Shown: one piece after another, positions 6,487-13,583 of the stretch
How the letters are laid out: the number at the start of each line of letters is the position of its first letter
Position numbering within the stretch: position 1 is the first letter of the stretch
Origin: Bacteroidales bacterium
GTDB taxonomy: Bacteria; Bacteroidota; Bacteroidia; Bacteroidales; UBA932
Direction: 5' to 3'
DNA length: 41,416 bases
NCBI GenBank assembly: GCA_017617655.1
Contig: JAFZVU010000055.1
Location: 1-41,416 of the forward strand
Notes under the pieces: model-generated
What the model saw: only the letters and a program-made list of their open reading frames with translations
The model's database searches: none
Told to the model about the DNA's origin: nothing
Position numbers and translations under genes: made by a program

Positions 6487-7047
6487 TTATACAAACAACG
6501 CCCGGTACGCCTCGGCTTTTTTCTCGAGCGGGAGAGGGTAGGCGCGGGAGGTGGAGGGCATCCGCCAGAAGGAGAGGGTGCGGGTGCCGATCTGAAGGGG
6601 AGTACAGCCACCCATAGGCGGCTGGGCACAGCCGAAGGTCTCCACAATGACATCAGTGGCCTTCTGGCCGGTAGTAACAAGAGCGTTGCACAGCGGAATC
6701 CTCTCCAACAGCGCCGGAATATCGGTGGGCGTGACAACCTCCAGGAACTTGTCAGAAGCATTGTCCTGCAGCCGCCGCACCTCGCAGGCAGTATCATACA
6801 GCGCCAGCCTTTGCTCCCTGCAGAACGCCTTCACCTTCTCAACATCGAAACGCCTTTCCCCCACCACCGCAAACCACTCCCTGTCGCCATAGAACAGCAG
6901 CCCCATCGCCCGCCAGAAATCATTAGTCCAGTTCGGATAGTAGAACTCCATCGACCACCGCTTCTCCTGCGGCGGAAAACTCCCCAGAAAAAGGATCCGC
7001 GCAACCTCAGGCAGGAAAGGAGAAAAAGGGTGGAGTTCGGTGGGCAT
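6487..7047 (-). CDS. Uracil/hypoxanthine-DNA glycosylase superfamily protein
   Basis: A 186-residue protein related to the UDG fold. The N-terminus shows HPFSPFLPEVARILFLGSFPP, the family's first motif, then FYYPNWTNDFWRAMG, which matches the YY-PxNxFW segment of hypoxanthine-type (family 6-like) glycosylases. FWRMPSTSRAYP near the C-terminus is the second catalytic-loop motif (S-x-x-x-A type). The ATG at 7047 is preferred over a 20-residue in-frame extension because a -7 box (7067-7074) lies inside that extension. Its role would be removal of deaminated bases. It has its own promoter and is not linked to a repair operon. Confidence 0.75.
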   Translation of the reverse strand: MPTELHPFSPFLPEVARILFLGSFPPQEKRWSMEFYYPNWTNDFWRAMGLLFYGDREWFAVVGERRFDVEKVKAFCREQRLALYDTACEVRRLQDNASDKFLEVVTPTDIPALLERIPLCNALVTTGQKATDVIVETFGCAQPPMGGCTPLQIGTRTLSFWRMPSTSRAYPLPLEKKAEAYRALFV

Positions 7048-7066
7048 GGGGTCATTATTTGTTGCA

Positions 7067-7074
7067 CAAATATA
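7067..7074 (-). promoter_or_regulatory. Bacteroidota -7 box for the glycosylase gene
   Basis: TATATTTG on the minus strand, full TAnnTTTG match, 20 bases before ATG 7047. Confidence 0.6.
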
Positions 7075-7081
7075 ATACGGT

Positions 7082-7194
7082 TTCCTCAATATGAATCTGG
7101 TGCGCATTTCTTCATATTGTCGCAGAAATCGCGAGTTTTCACCGGAAAAGTGGCGACGAAATGAATCTCAGGCTTCCACATCCATATTGAGGAA
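7082..7194. repeat. 113-nt segment bounded by 12-bp inverted repeats
   Basis: TTCCTCAATATG (7082-7093) is perfectly complementary to CATATTGAGGAA (7183-7194). Nested inside are CAATATGAA/TTCATATTG (7087-7095 / 7111-7119), TTTTC-ACC-GGAAAA, and a direct repeat ATGAATCT (7091, 7161). It lies directly upstream of the glycosylase promoter. It could be a tiny MITE-like insert or a structured regulatory region. Confidence 0.55.
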
Positions 7195-7228
7195 CAGAAA
7201 TGAGTCGGAAGCGGCGTGAAAAGGAACG

Positions 7229-7294
7229 AAGGTTATCTCCAGCCAGCAAAGCGAACTCTCGGGAGGGCTCGCTTTGTCCGGTTAGGATAACCTT
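7229..7294 (+). repeat. 66-nt structured hairpin, copy C of the TTATC...GATAA family
   Basis: Outer arms AAGGTTATC (7229-7237) / GATAACCTT (7286-7294), perfect. Inner stem CAAAGCGA (7247-7254) / TCGCTTTG (7269-7276), perfect. The apex keeps ACTCTCGGGAGGGC. The orientation is opposite to copies A and B. Confidence 0.8.
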
Positions 7295-7349
7295 CTTTAG
7301 TGATTTGAGGCAGGGGCGATGGGAGGGTGATCGCGATGGTTTGGATATT

Positions 7350-7414
7350 GGGTTATCTCCAGTCCGCCAGCAGGAGCTCTTTGGATGGCTCCTGCTGCCG
7401 CCCTAGGATAACCC
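7350..7414 (+). repeat. 65-nt structured hairpin, copy D of the TTATC...GATAA family
   Basis: Outer arms GGGTTATC (7350-7357) / GATAACCC (7407-7414), perfect. Inner stem CAGCAGGAGC (7368-7377) / GCTCCTGCTG (7388-7397), perfect 10 bp. Apex TCTTTGGATG. Same orientation as copy C, 55 bases downstream of it. Confidence 0.8.
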
Positions 7415-7459
7415 CGCCGGACCGCCTCACACCTGCAAATCCTCTTATGGGGTTTGCCT

Positions 7460-7572
7460 TGGTCAGCACATTTTGGGCAATTCTTCCGGACTAAGGCAGC
7501 GAAAGCGCCAGTATCGCCGAATATCGCGCCATGGTCAGCACATTTCGGGCGATTCTTCCGGACAAAGGCAGC
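7460..7572. repeat. 41-nt direct repeat pair
   Basis: Copies at 7460-7500 and 7532-7572 differ at three positions by eye. Both contain GGTCAGCACATTT and ATTCTTCCGGAC. Copy 1 is itself palindromic when flanks are included (GCCTTGGTC 7456-7464 with GACTAAGGC); copy 2 keeps this only partly. Start-to-start spacing is 72 bases. Confidence 0.75.
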
Positions 7573-7654
7573 AACATAGATCCTTCGCCTCGCTCAGGAT
7601 GACATGATGCTCGCCGCAGCAGGAAAGAAGGGTCTGAGTGGGGCTGGCCAATCA

Positions 7655-7677
7655 TTACTGGGACTCTGTCCCAAACC
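7655..7677. repeat. Short hairpin repeat, shared with 41394-41416
   Basis: TTACTGGGACTCTGTCCCAAACC. The hairpin is GGGA-CTCTG-TCCC. The copy at 41394-41416 differs at three positions, two of which keep the pairing. Confidence 0.6.
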
Positions 7678-7713
7678 CTGCCGCTTCGGCCTGCTATCAG
7701 CACAGGCTGCCCA

Positions 7714-7799
7714 CACGGCCTACGCTAGCGCCTGTAGGCGCTAGAAGCGAACTTGGATTGGAGTGAGTGTAGCGCCTCCAGGCGCTATTGAAGGCCGTG
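7714..7799. repeat. Two short perfect palindromes inside an 8-bp clamp
   Basis: CACGGCCT (7714-7721) pairs with AGGCCGTG (7792-7799). Inside lie CTAGCGCCT-GT-AGGCGCTAG (7725-7744) and TAGCGCCT-CC-AGGCGCTA (7770-7787), both perfect and nearly the same sequence. The layout allows a three-way junction. It has no tRNA features such as a T-loop or anticodon arm. Confidence 0.65.
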
Positions 7800-7888
7800 C
7801 GGGTGGCTTGTGCGGATGACGGGCCTAACACTCACGGAACCCCCGGAGACCCTTCTTTCCTGCGGAAGGGCGAGCTCGCCGAAGGATC

Positions 7889-8863
7889 CTACTCCGCAAC
7901 GTAGCCTGCCATCAAGCCCTCCAGCCCGGCGGTGAGATCGCGGTAGGTGGTTTCGAAGTCGCCGGTGTACCACGGGTCGGCGACGTCGCGGTCGAGGCCG
8001 GCGTAGGACATCATCATGCGGACCTTGTGCTGCGGATCGTCGGGGATGATCCATCTCAGCATCCGGATGTTCGAGCGGTCCATGCAGATTATGACATCGA
8101 AGCGGTCATAGTCGGCCCGGGTGACCTCGCGGGCCTGCTTGCCGGGATCGAACCAGATGCCGTGGCGGTTGAGGCAGCGCTTTGCCGGAGGATAGATCGG
8201 ATTGCCAATCTCTTCAGACGAGACTGCGGCAGATTCGATATAAAAACGATCCTGCAGGCCGCGGGCCTTCATCATATCTTTCAGCATGAACTCAGCCATC
8301 GGACTGCGACAGATGTTTCCATGACATAGGAAAAGTATCCTGGTGACAAGTTCGAGCCGCAAAACCCTGATTGGACGGTCCTTGCCCTGATACTGGGTCT
8401 CGTCGATGCAGGTCTCGCCGGTGGGAATGAAGCCGCACTTCTCCATAACGCGGCCGGAAGCCGGATTGTCGATGAAATGGCCGCTGACCAGCGAACGGAT
8501 GTCAGTAGTGGCGCGGATATGGTCCAGCATCAGCCGCAGAGCTTCAGTGCAGATGCCGCGGTTCCAGTAGGGGCGGGCAATCCAGTAGCCCGTCAGAGGT
8601 TCACCTTCGCGCGCCGGCAGCTCGCATTCGCAGGCAGGGCCGTAGCCTATGGCGCCGATGACTTCACCGGTTGACTTGAGCACGATGGCCCAGTTGCAGT
8701 CGTTGTTGAATACGGTACGGATAATCTCCAGACTCTCCTCGACACTCTGGTGCGGCGGCCAGCCGGCCCTCGGACCAACCAGACGGTCAGAAGCCCACTT
8801 ATAGAGAGTTGCGGCGTCGCTCTCCCTCCATGGCCGCAGCAGTATCCTGTCAGATTCCATCAT
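7889..8863 (-). CDS. GNAT acetyltransferase fused to low-molecular-weight protein tyrosine phosphatase
   Basis: A 324-residue two-domain cytoplasmic protein. Residues 1-~172 are a RimJ/RimL-type GNAT domain (ILLRPWRESDAATLY, GEVIGAIGYG, YWIARPYWNRGICTEALRLML, NPASGRVMEKCGF). Residues ~174-324 are a complete LMW phosphatase. It has the CX5RS loop CHGNICRS (Cys180, Arg186) and the general-acid motif DPWYTGDFETTY (Asp296). The linker has no ATG or GTG; one TTG lies just before the phosphatase. ATG 8863 is preferred to a TTG at 8869. It is the last gene of a leftward operon, 2 bases after the M28 peptidase stop. Both domains look active; the substrates are unknown. Confidence 0.85.
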   Translation of the reverse strand: MMESDRILLRPWRESDAATLYKWASDRLVGPRAGWPPHQSVEESLEIIRTVFNNDCNWAIVLKSTGEVIGAIGYGPACECELPAREGEPLTGYWIARPYWNRGICTEALRLMLDHIRATTDIRSLVSGHFIDNPASGRVMEKCGFIPTGETCIDETQYQGKDRPIRVLRLELVTRILFLCHGNICRSPMAEFMLKDMMKARGLQDRFYIESAAVSSEEIGNPIYPPAKRCLNRHGIWFDPGKQAREVTRADYDRFDVIICMDRSNIRMLRWIIPDDPQHKVRMMMSYAGLDRDVADPWYTGDFETTYRDLTAGLEGLMAGYVAE

Positions 8864-8865
8864 TG

Positions 8866-10128
8866 TCAATATTGAGAAATGAAGTCGGTGATAAGGCGGA
8901 AGACAGGCTCGTAGCTGTCGAAGACAGCATGCTTGTAGTCGTCATAGATGGTGTGGTAATACTGAAAGGCGTCTCCTTCTTCATTTTCCAGGAAGATGCA
9001 GGGAACGTGACGTGTGGCGAAAGGGTAGTGGTCGCTGTTGGCAGCCAGCTCGCCGCGGTTCAGAGACTTGAAATAGCCCTTGCTGGCGTTGATCTGCTCC
9101 AGGAGAGCAAAGCCGCGCATGCCTTCGTCGCTGCACTCGCAGTACTGCACCGGATTATTGTCGCCGATCATGTCGATGTTGAACAGATACCTGATCTGCT
9201 CCAGCGGCACGACGGGGTGCTGCGCGAAGAACTCCGAACCGCGCAGGTTTGCATCCTCGCCAGAGAATGCGATGAAATACATATCGTATGCAGGACGATT
9301 CTTGGCATAGTATGCCGCCAGCGTCACTATTGTGGCAGTGCCGGACGCATTGTCGTTGGCCCCGGCATAAAATACCTTTCTGCCCAGATTGCCCAGATGG
9401 TCGTAGTGCGCAGTGAAAACGTAGCAGCTGTCGTGACTCGCGCCTTCGACCTTAGCTATGACATTGAAAAGACCGTAATTGTCCAGAAACTTGTTGTCGA
9501 TGTTTGCACGCACTCTTTTTACCCCCTCTATAGCCTCTGGTGTCACCCATATAATGGGCTTGTCCACTACATGGTCGCCATAAGCCTTGTAGAATTTGAT
9601 AGGAGAGGTCCATGTGTAGATGAGTCCGGCATTGGGACATTCGCCGGCCTTCTGAAGTTTCGAGAAAACATCGCGGTGCTTGTAAGTGAACCAGAACTCG
9701 CATACCACCATGCAGTCCGCATATTCGGGCCTGGCAAGGTCTGCATAGATACGGTCGGGGTTGAAGTCCAGGGTGTCGATGAAGTACAGCGGGAATTCGC
9801 CGCGGACGCCGGGCGAGTACTCGCGCATGGAGAAATCCACACCCGGAATGAGCTTTTTCCCGTCAGCCCACAGTCCCATCTTTCCGGAGAAAGTATTGAT
9901 ATCAATTGCGAAATGCTGGAGGGTCACTTTATCAACCCCGGCCTTTGTAAACTCCGTCCGCAGATACTCTCCGGCCTTGTTGGCACCGTCTCTGGCGTAG
10001 CCGCGGCCCTGATATTTAGCGGAACTGAGCTCCTTGACCACCTGTTTGTATAGGGGCATGTCCTGAGCCCCCAGCTGCATGGGGCCGATGGCCAGCAGCA
10101 GGATTATAGCGAGATGTCGTATGTGCAT
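8866..10128 (-). CDS. Secreted M28-family zinc aminopeptidase
   Basis: A 420-residue exported protein with a signal peptide (residues 1-21, ending LGAQ). The M28 di-zinc ligands are all visible: TAHYDHLG (His and Asp), GANDNASGTA (bridging Asp), FSGEDANLRGSE (catalytic and ligand Glu), NIDMIGD (Asp) and FQYYHTIYDD (His). The ~180 residues between signal and catalytic domain include a PA-like or lid segment. It should trim peptides in the periplasm or outside. It lies 6 bases after the DUF3237 gene and almost touches the fusion gene downstream. Confidence 0.88.
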   Translation of the reverse strand: MHIRHLAIILLLAIGPMQLGAQDMPLYKQVVKELSSAKYQGRGYARDGANKAGEYLRTEFTKAGVDKVTLQHFAIDINTFSGKMGLWADGKKLIPGVDFSMREYSPGVRGEFPLYFIDTLDFNPDRIYADLARPEYADCMVVCEFWFTYKHRDVFSKLQKAGECPNAGLIYTWTSPIKFYKAYGDHVVDKPIIWVTPEAIEGVKRVRANIDNKFLDNYGLFNVIAKVEGASHDSCYVFTAHYDHLGNLGRKVFYAGANDNASGTATIVTLAAYYAKNRPAYDMYFIAFSGEDANLRGSEFFAQHPVVPLEQIRYLFNIDMIGDNNPVQYCECSDEGMRGFALLEQINASKGYFKSLNRGELAANSDHYPFATRHVPCIFLENEEGDAFQYYHTIYDDYKHAVFDSYEPVFRLITDFISQY

Positions 10129-10134
10129 GATTGG

Positions 10135-10650
10135 TTAGAGGACTTTCCAGACGCGGAGGCAGATGCAGTCGGTGGCGGGGCCGGGCATGCATACGAAGAT
10201 TGCGTCGTTGAGCCAGTTGTATTTGCTGTCCTGCGGAGCCTCGAACTTCGGCGCGGTGCGGAAATAGAAGCTGGGAGCGCCATTCGCGTCACGCCCCATG
10301 GTGATCAGACCGCAGTTGCGGATATGGATGTACACGCCGTCGTCGGTCTTGATGGAGTAGATGGCCTCCACCTCGGTGCGGCCGTGCTCCTGGTCAATCA
10401 GCTGGTAGTCGGCGCCGCCGCCGATTATCTCGCCGTTCATGTCGGGGCCGGAGAAGGTGCCGCCGACGATGGGGATGACGTTGCGGATGCCGTGGGCAGT
10501 CTTGCCAACATTGTAGCCCGGGTCGCAGTTGACGCGGAGTTCACATACGAATTCAAGGCCGGGGCCCTCGGGATACGGAGGGTCGATGGCCTGCGCGCTG
10601 AAACTGAGAGACAGCAGCGCAATGGCGATTAGCATTGACAGCTTGTTCAT
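10135..10650 (-). CDS. Exported DUF3237 protein
   Basis: A 171-residue protein from ATG 10650, with a signal peptide ending SAQA (a TTG three codons upstream is an alternative). The rest fits DUF3237: GPGLEFVCELRV, VGGTFSGPDMNGEIIGGGADYQLI, YSIKTDDGVYIHIRNCGLI, SFYFRTAPKFEAP and YNWLNDAIFV. The family forms a small beta-barrel of uncertain function; most members are cytoplasmic, so the signal peptide is notable. It sits in the middle of the five-gene operon. Confidence 0.8.
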   Translation of the reverse strand: MNKLSMLIAIALLSLSFSAQAIDPPYPEGPGLEFVCELRVNCDPGYNVGKTAHGIRNVIPIVGGTFSGPDMNGEIIGGGADYQLIDQEHGRTEVEAIYSIKTDDGVYIHIRNCGLITMGRDANGAPSFYFRTAPKFEAPQDSKYNWLNDAIFVCMPGPATDCICLRVWKVL

Positions 10651-10666
10651 TGAAAACAATTGTTAT

Positions 10667-11554
10667 TTATTCGTTATGGTCGTGAAGCCATTCCAGAGCG
10701 GCCTCGAGAGGGGTTTCGGTGGTTACGTCGGGAACGATGGGGTCATCGCAGAACGACTCGCCGGTGCGGGCGATGTCGTCGCCGATGGTGAGGACGAGCA
10801 TAGCACCGTCAGGCAGGGAGAAAGACTGGTTGGAAGAAGCATAACCTGCAGTGGGTGAGCCGAAAGACTTGGCGTAGTCCAGACCGCGGAAGCATAGCAG
10901 AGTAGCCTCGCCGGAACTGCCTGTGCCCTCATCGGTAAGGAGTGCGACAGGGCAGGAGATATATGGCTGGCGGTCGACGCCGGCAGTGAGAGTGACGTAG
11001 TCCAGATTGATTGTCATAGTGCGGCGACGGGTGTGGAACCGCAGTATGTTGTCGTCAGGAAGGAAACGGTGGACGGCAGCGATCATAGGATACATGTTGC
11101 CGCCCCGGTTGCCCCGCAGGTCTACGACAACCCCTTGCGGAGTTCCTTGGATGGCGTCCAGCACAGTGTGGGCGTATTTCTCTCCTTCAGAGGAGTTCCC
11201 GGAGAAGGGGGGGAGCTTGATAAGGAGGATGCCGCCGTCGAGCTGTTCGACAGAAGGCATCTCCCATTCGGCTTTATCGTCTTCCTGCACCCTTCCTGCA
11301 GTCATGACGAAAGTATGTTTGCCGCCCGCTACCTTTCCGGCAGTCCAGACAACCTGCTGGGCCTCCTCCAGAGTCGCGGGCCTGGCTGCAAGCGCTTCTT
11401 TCTTCGCTGCATCCCACTCTGGACCCTGGGCATAGATGCCGAAGAGGCTCATAAGGCGGACAGCCTTGCGGACATACTGCGTGTTCGCATCACCACATGC
11501 CGCCACAAAGGCGGACAACAGGATTATGCTGATTAGTCTTTTCAAAGCAGACAA
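10667..11554 (-). CDS. S41-family peptidase lipoprotein lacking a PDZ domain
   Basis: A ~295-residue lipoprotein (lipobox LSAFVAAC). It has a C-terminal-processing-peptidase core: GGKHTFVM (the H-S/T region), GILLIKLPPFSG, GVVVDLRGNRGGNM, VALLTDEGTGSSGEATL (nucleophile Ser in GSSGE) and KSFGSPTAGYASSN. No PDZ domain lies between the N-terminal helices and the core, as in nisin-resistance-type S41 enzymes. The start is TTG (11554 or 11545); no ATG is available before the signal peptide. It begins 1 base after the flavodoxin stop, so translation is coupled. The substrate is unknown. Confidence 0.8.
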   Translation of the reverse strand: MSALKRLISIILLSAFVAACGDANTQYVRKAVRLMSLFGIYAQGPEWDAAKKEALAARPATLEEAQQVVWTAGKVAGGKHTFVMTAGRVQEDDKAEWEMPSVEQLDGGILLIKLPPFSGNSSEGEKYAHTVLDAIQGTPQGVVVDLRGNRGGNMYPMIAAVHRFLPDDNILRFHTRRRTMTINLDYVTLTAGVDRQPYISCPVALLTDEGTGSSGEATLLCFRGLDYAKSFGSPTAGYASSNQSFSLPDGAMLVLTIGDDIARTGESFCDDPIVPDVTTETPLEAALEWLHDHNE

Positions 11555-11555
11555 A

Positions 11556-12365
11556 TTATCTTACAACTTGTGTGAATTCAGGATCCTGGCCGTCCATGTC
11601 GAGGACGTAGATCTTCATGGCGCCGGGCATTGCGGGACCGGGACCGGCGGGAGCTTCAGCTTCGAAGATGTATTCAGTGCCGCCGTTGATGGCTCTTGAG
11701 CAAACGTTCTTGGCCTTGGCCTGGATCATGGGATAAGTGCCGACTGCTGCGTCGAAGATGGCAGCTTCCTCTTCGGTTGCGGGACGTACTGCAGAAAAAT
11801 CACCGGGCTTTTCGAACTCGCCCTCGAGGAAACCGTTCTCCTTGAGGAAGCGGTCGACCTCGGCAGGCATGGCGTTGATGCGGGCGGCCCTTACACCATA
11901 ACCGTCAAGCACTATAGCCGCGGGCTGGGCAGCCTTGACTTCCTTGATACCGTCGAGCAGACCGCCGCTGCCGAAGGTGCAGAACGGAACTATGGTCTTG
12001 CCGCTGAAATCTACGGTCTTCAGGAAACTGATAGCCGGTAGGGCGCAGGTGCCGAACCAGATGGGATAACCAAAGAATATTACGTCGTAGTCATCGAGGT
12101 TGGCCTTGATGGGGTTGACCTCCGGAAGATTGCCGGACTCCCTTTCTTCCATGCAGCGCTGGATGGTCTCCTGATAGCTGCCGTTGTAAGGGTTGACGAC
12201 GGTGATCTCTTCAATGTCGGCTCCGAGCTTGTCGGCGATCTGCAGGGCTACGGCTGCAGTCGTGCCGGTCTGGGAATAATATAGTACGAGAGCCTTCGAA
12301 TCTGTTTTCTGAGAGCAAGAAACTGCCATAAGCATAACGGCTAATGATAGGATGAATTGTTTCAT
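11556..12365 (-). CDS. Flavodoxin-fold lipoprotein
   Basis: A 269-residue protein with a lipoprotein signal (MLMAVSCSQK, Cys17). It then has a flavodoxin domain with the FMN phosphate loop YYSQTGTTAAVA, FFGYPIWFGTCALPAISFL and PFCTFGSGGL, as in secreted flavodoxins of Bacteroidota. Residues ~190-269 form an extra C-terminal region with a Pro-Gly-rich stretch (APAGPGPAMPGAM). It is the first gene of the leftward operon and has a -7 box at 12394-12401. Its location at the periplasmic face suggests electron transfer outside the cytoplasm. Confidence 0.8.
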   Translation of the reverse strand: MKQFILSLAVMLMAVSCSQKTDSKALVLYYSQTGTTAAVALQIADKLGADIEEITVVNPYNGSYQETIQRCMEERESGNLPEVNPIKANLDDYDVIFFGYPIWFGTCALPAISFLKTVDFSGKTIVPFCTFGSGGLLDGIKEVKAAQPAAIVLDGYGVRAARINAMPAEVDRFLKENGFLEGEFEKPGDFSAVRPATEEEAAIFDAAVGTYPMIQAKAKNVCSRAINGGTEYIFEAEAPAGPGPAMPGAMKIYVLDMDGQDPEFTQVVR

Positions 12366-12393
12366 AATTCGGTCTTGTGTTGTAATCGAAACT

Positions 12394-12401
12394 CAAATTT
12401 A
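12394..12401 (-). promoter_or_regulatory. -7 box of the five-gene leftward operon
   Basis: TAAATTTG on the minus strand, full TAnnTTTG match, 28 bases before ATG 12365. No other good box was seen in the operon. Confidence 0.6.
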
Positions 12402-12434
12402 ACAAAACGGCGGGAATTATTAAATAAAAAACTG

Positions 12435-12442
12435 TAACTTTG
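12435..12442 (+). promoter_or_regulatory. -7 box of the WG-repeat lipoprotein gene
   Basis: TAACTTTG, full TAnnTTTG match, 37 bases before ATG 12480, divergent from the box at 12394-12401. Confidence 0.6.
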
Positions 12443-12479
12443 AAAGCCAATAGACCGCAAATAATCACAAATTTCCAAT

Positions 12480-13514
12480 ATGAAACGTTTTGCATCATTT
12501 TTCATGATGGTTTCCGCCCTGGCGGTAATAGCATCATGCGCCGGTGAGCCGAAGCTCACTCCTTCGCAGGTAGGGTCCAAGTGGGGCTATGTCAACCCCA
12601 AGGGCGAGCTCGTGATCGAGCCGGCATTCGAGGCCGCAGAAAACTTCAGCGGCGACCTGGCAAAGGTCGTGCTGAACGGCAAGGTGGGTTATATCGGCAC
12701 CGACGGCCTGTTCAGGGTTACTGCCGACTATCTTGACGGAACTACTTTCTTCGAGGACAAGGCATACGTCATCGCCCCGGGTGAGACTCCTCTCTGCATC
12801 GACAAGACCGGCAGGGTCCTCTTCACTCTCCCCGAAGATGTTGCTGTAGCCCATGTCTTCATCGGCGACATCTCCAAGGTCGAGACTTATTCTTCCGGCG
12901 TGAGGTATGTAGACAAATCCGGCAATACTGTCGCCACTCCTGCAGTCTATCAGCCCGACAACACCCCCGGCTATACATACAGCGTCAAGTCAGATGCCTA
13001 CTATGCACCCGAGTTCAAGACCACCATGCATTCTACATACGGCGACACCTACGACATGCTCTTCACTTCAGCGACCAATCTCGGCGCCGTAAGGAGCAGG
13101 TTCCCGAGCACCCAGGTGTCTGCCAACAACAGGCTGACTTATACTCCTTCAGTATCTCCGGCCCTCAACGGCGTCACTCTTAACAACATCGTCTTCACCT
13201 TCGACGGCCCCGTCATGGGTTCTGCAGGCGGCGGAAGGAACCAGGGTTATTTCGGCAAATACAAATCTGCCCCGACATCGTCCTATGTGACTTCACGTTC
13301 ACTCATGAACGCAGAGTACCATTTCACCCTCGCTGACGCCAGCAAAGGCCCGTCATTCGTGCGCACCCTCGCCAAAGAGGTGTCAGACAAGACCGCCAGC
13401 CCTGTTTCAGGCCTCGGACAGACTTACACCATCCCCATGAACGCCAGCCATCCCGGCTACAACATCTCATGGACGGGTGATGAAGCAGTAGTGAAAGTCA
13501 CTTACGCCGAATAG
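12480..13514 (+). CDS. WG-repeat-containing lipoprotein
   Basis: A 344-residue lipoprotein (lipobox AVIASCAG). Residues ~30-75 carry two WG-type repeats (KWGYVNPKGELVIEPAFEAAENFSG and VGYIGTDGLFRV), with weaker copies up to ~150 (VRYVDKSGNTV). From ~165 to the end is a beta-rich region without a family I recognise (TPSVSPALNGVTLNNIVFTF...). WG repeats occur in surface proteins of Bacteroidota and are thought to bind ligands. It is monocistronic with its own promoter and a strong terminator. Confidence 0.75.
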   Translation: MKRFASFFMMVSALAVIASCAGEPKLTPSQVGSKWGYVNPKGELVIEPAFEAAENFSGDLAKVVLNGKVGYIGTDGLFRVTADYLDGTTFFEDKAYVIAPGETPLCIDKTGRVLFTLPEDVAVAHVFIGDISKVETYSSGVRYVDKSGNTVATPAVYQPDNTPGYTYSVKSDAYYAPEFKTTMHSTYGDTYDMLFTSATNLGAVRSRFPSTQVSANNRLTYTPSVSPALNGVTLNNIVFTFDGPVMGSAGGGRNQGYFGKYKSAPTSSYVTSRSLMNAEYHFTLADASKGPSFVRTLAKEVSDKTASPVSGLGQTYTIPMNASHPGYNISWTGDEAVVKVTYAE

Positions 13515-13532
13515 ACAGCGCAAGATGCCATA

Positions 13533-13567
13533 AAAAAACAGCCCCCGGATTCCGGAGGCTGTTTTTT
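13533..13567. terminator. Bidirectional intrinsic terminator
   Basis: AAAAAACAGCC-CCGG-ATT-CCGG-GGCTGTTTTTT: a strong GC stem flanked by A and T runs on both sides, between convergent genes ending at 13514 and 13584. Confidence 0.9.
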
Positions 13568-13583
13568 ATTGTGTCAGCAACTA

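Larger units (their letters stand above)
7195..7888. other. Second non-coding island of paired palindromes
   Basis: About 690 bases with no believable gene. It contains two copies of the 65-67-nt hairpin family (7229-7294 and 7350-7414), a 41-base direct repeat pair (7460-7572), and an inverted-repeat-bounded block (7579-7888) holding two short perfect palindromes. This is the same kind of organisation as 1072-1958. Confidence 0.7.
7579..7888. repeat. Inverted-repeat-bounded composite element (MITE-like candidate)
   Basis: The left arm (7579-7635) and right arm (7847-7888) are inverted copies. GATCCTTCG (7579-7587) matches CGAAGGATC (7880-7888), and GCAGGAAAGAAGGGTCT (7619-7635) matches AGACCCTTCTTTCCTGC (7847-7863), 17 bp perfect. 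The right arm lacks ~15 internal bases. The right end abuts the stop codon of the GNAT-phosphatase gene. No transposase and no clear target duplication are seen. Confidence 0.55.

Noticed and set aside
7714-7799. tRNA-like cloverleaf
   Set aside because: Only two inner hairpins with 2-base loops; no T-loop, anticodon loop or CCA-end pattern.
8809-10053. A 414-residue plus-strand open frame
   Set aside because: It is the antisense shadow of the M28 peptidase, whose complete zinc ligands are on the minus strand.
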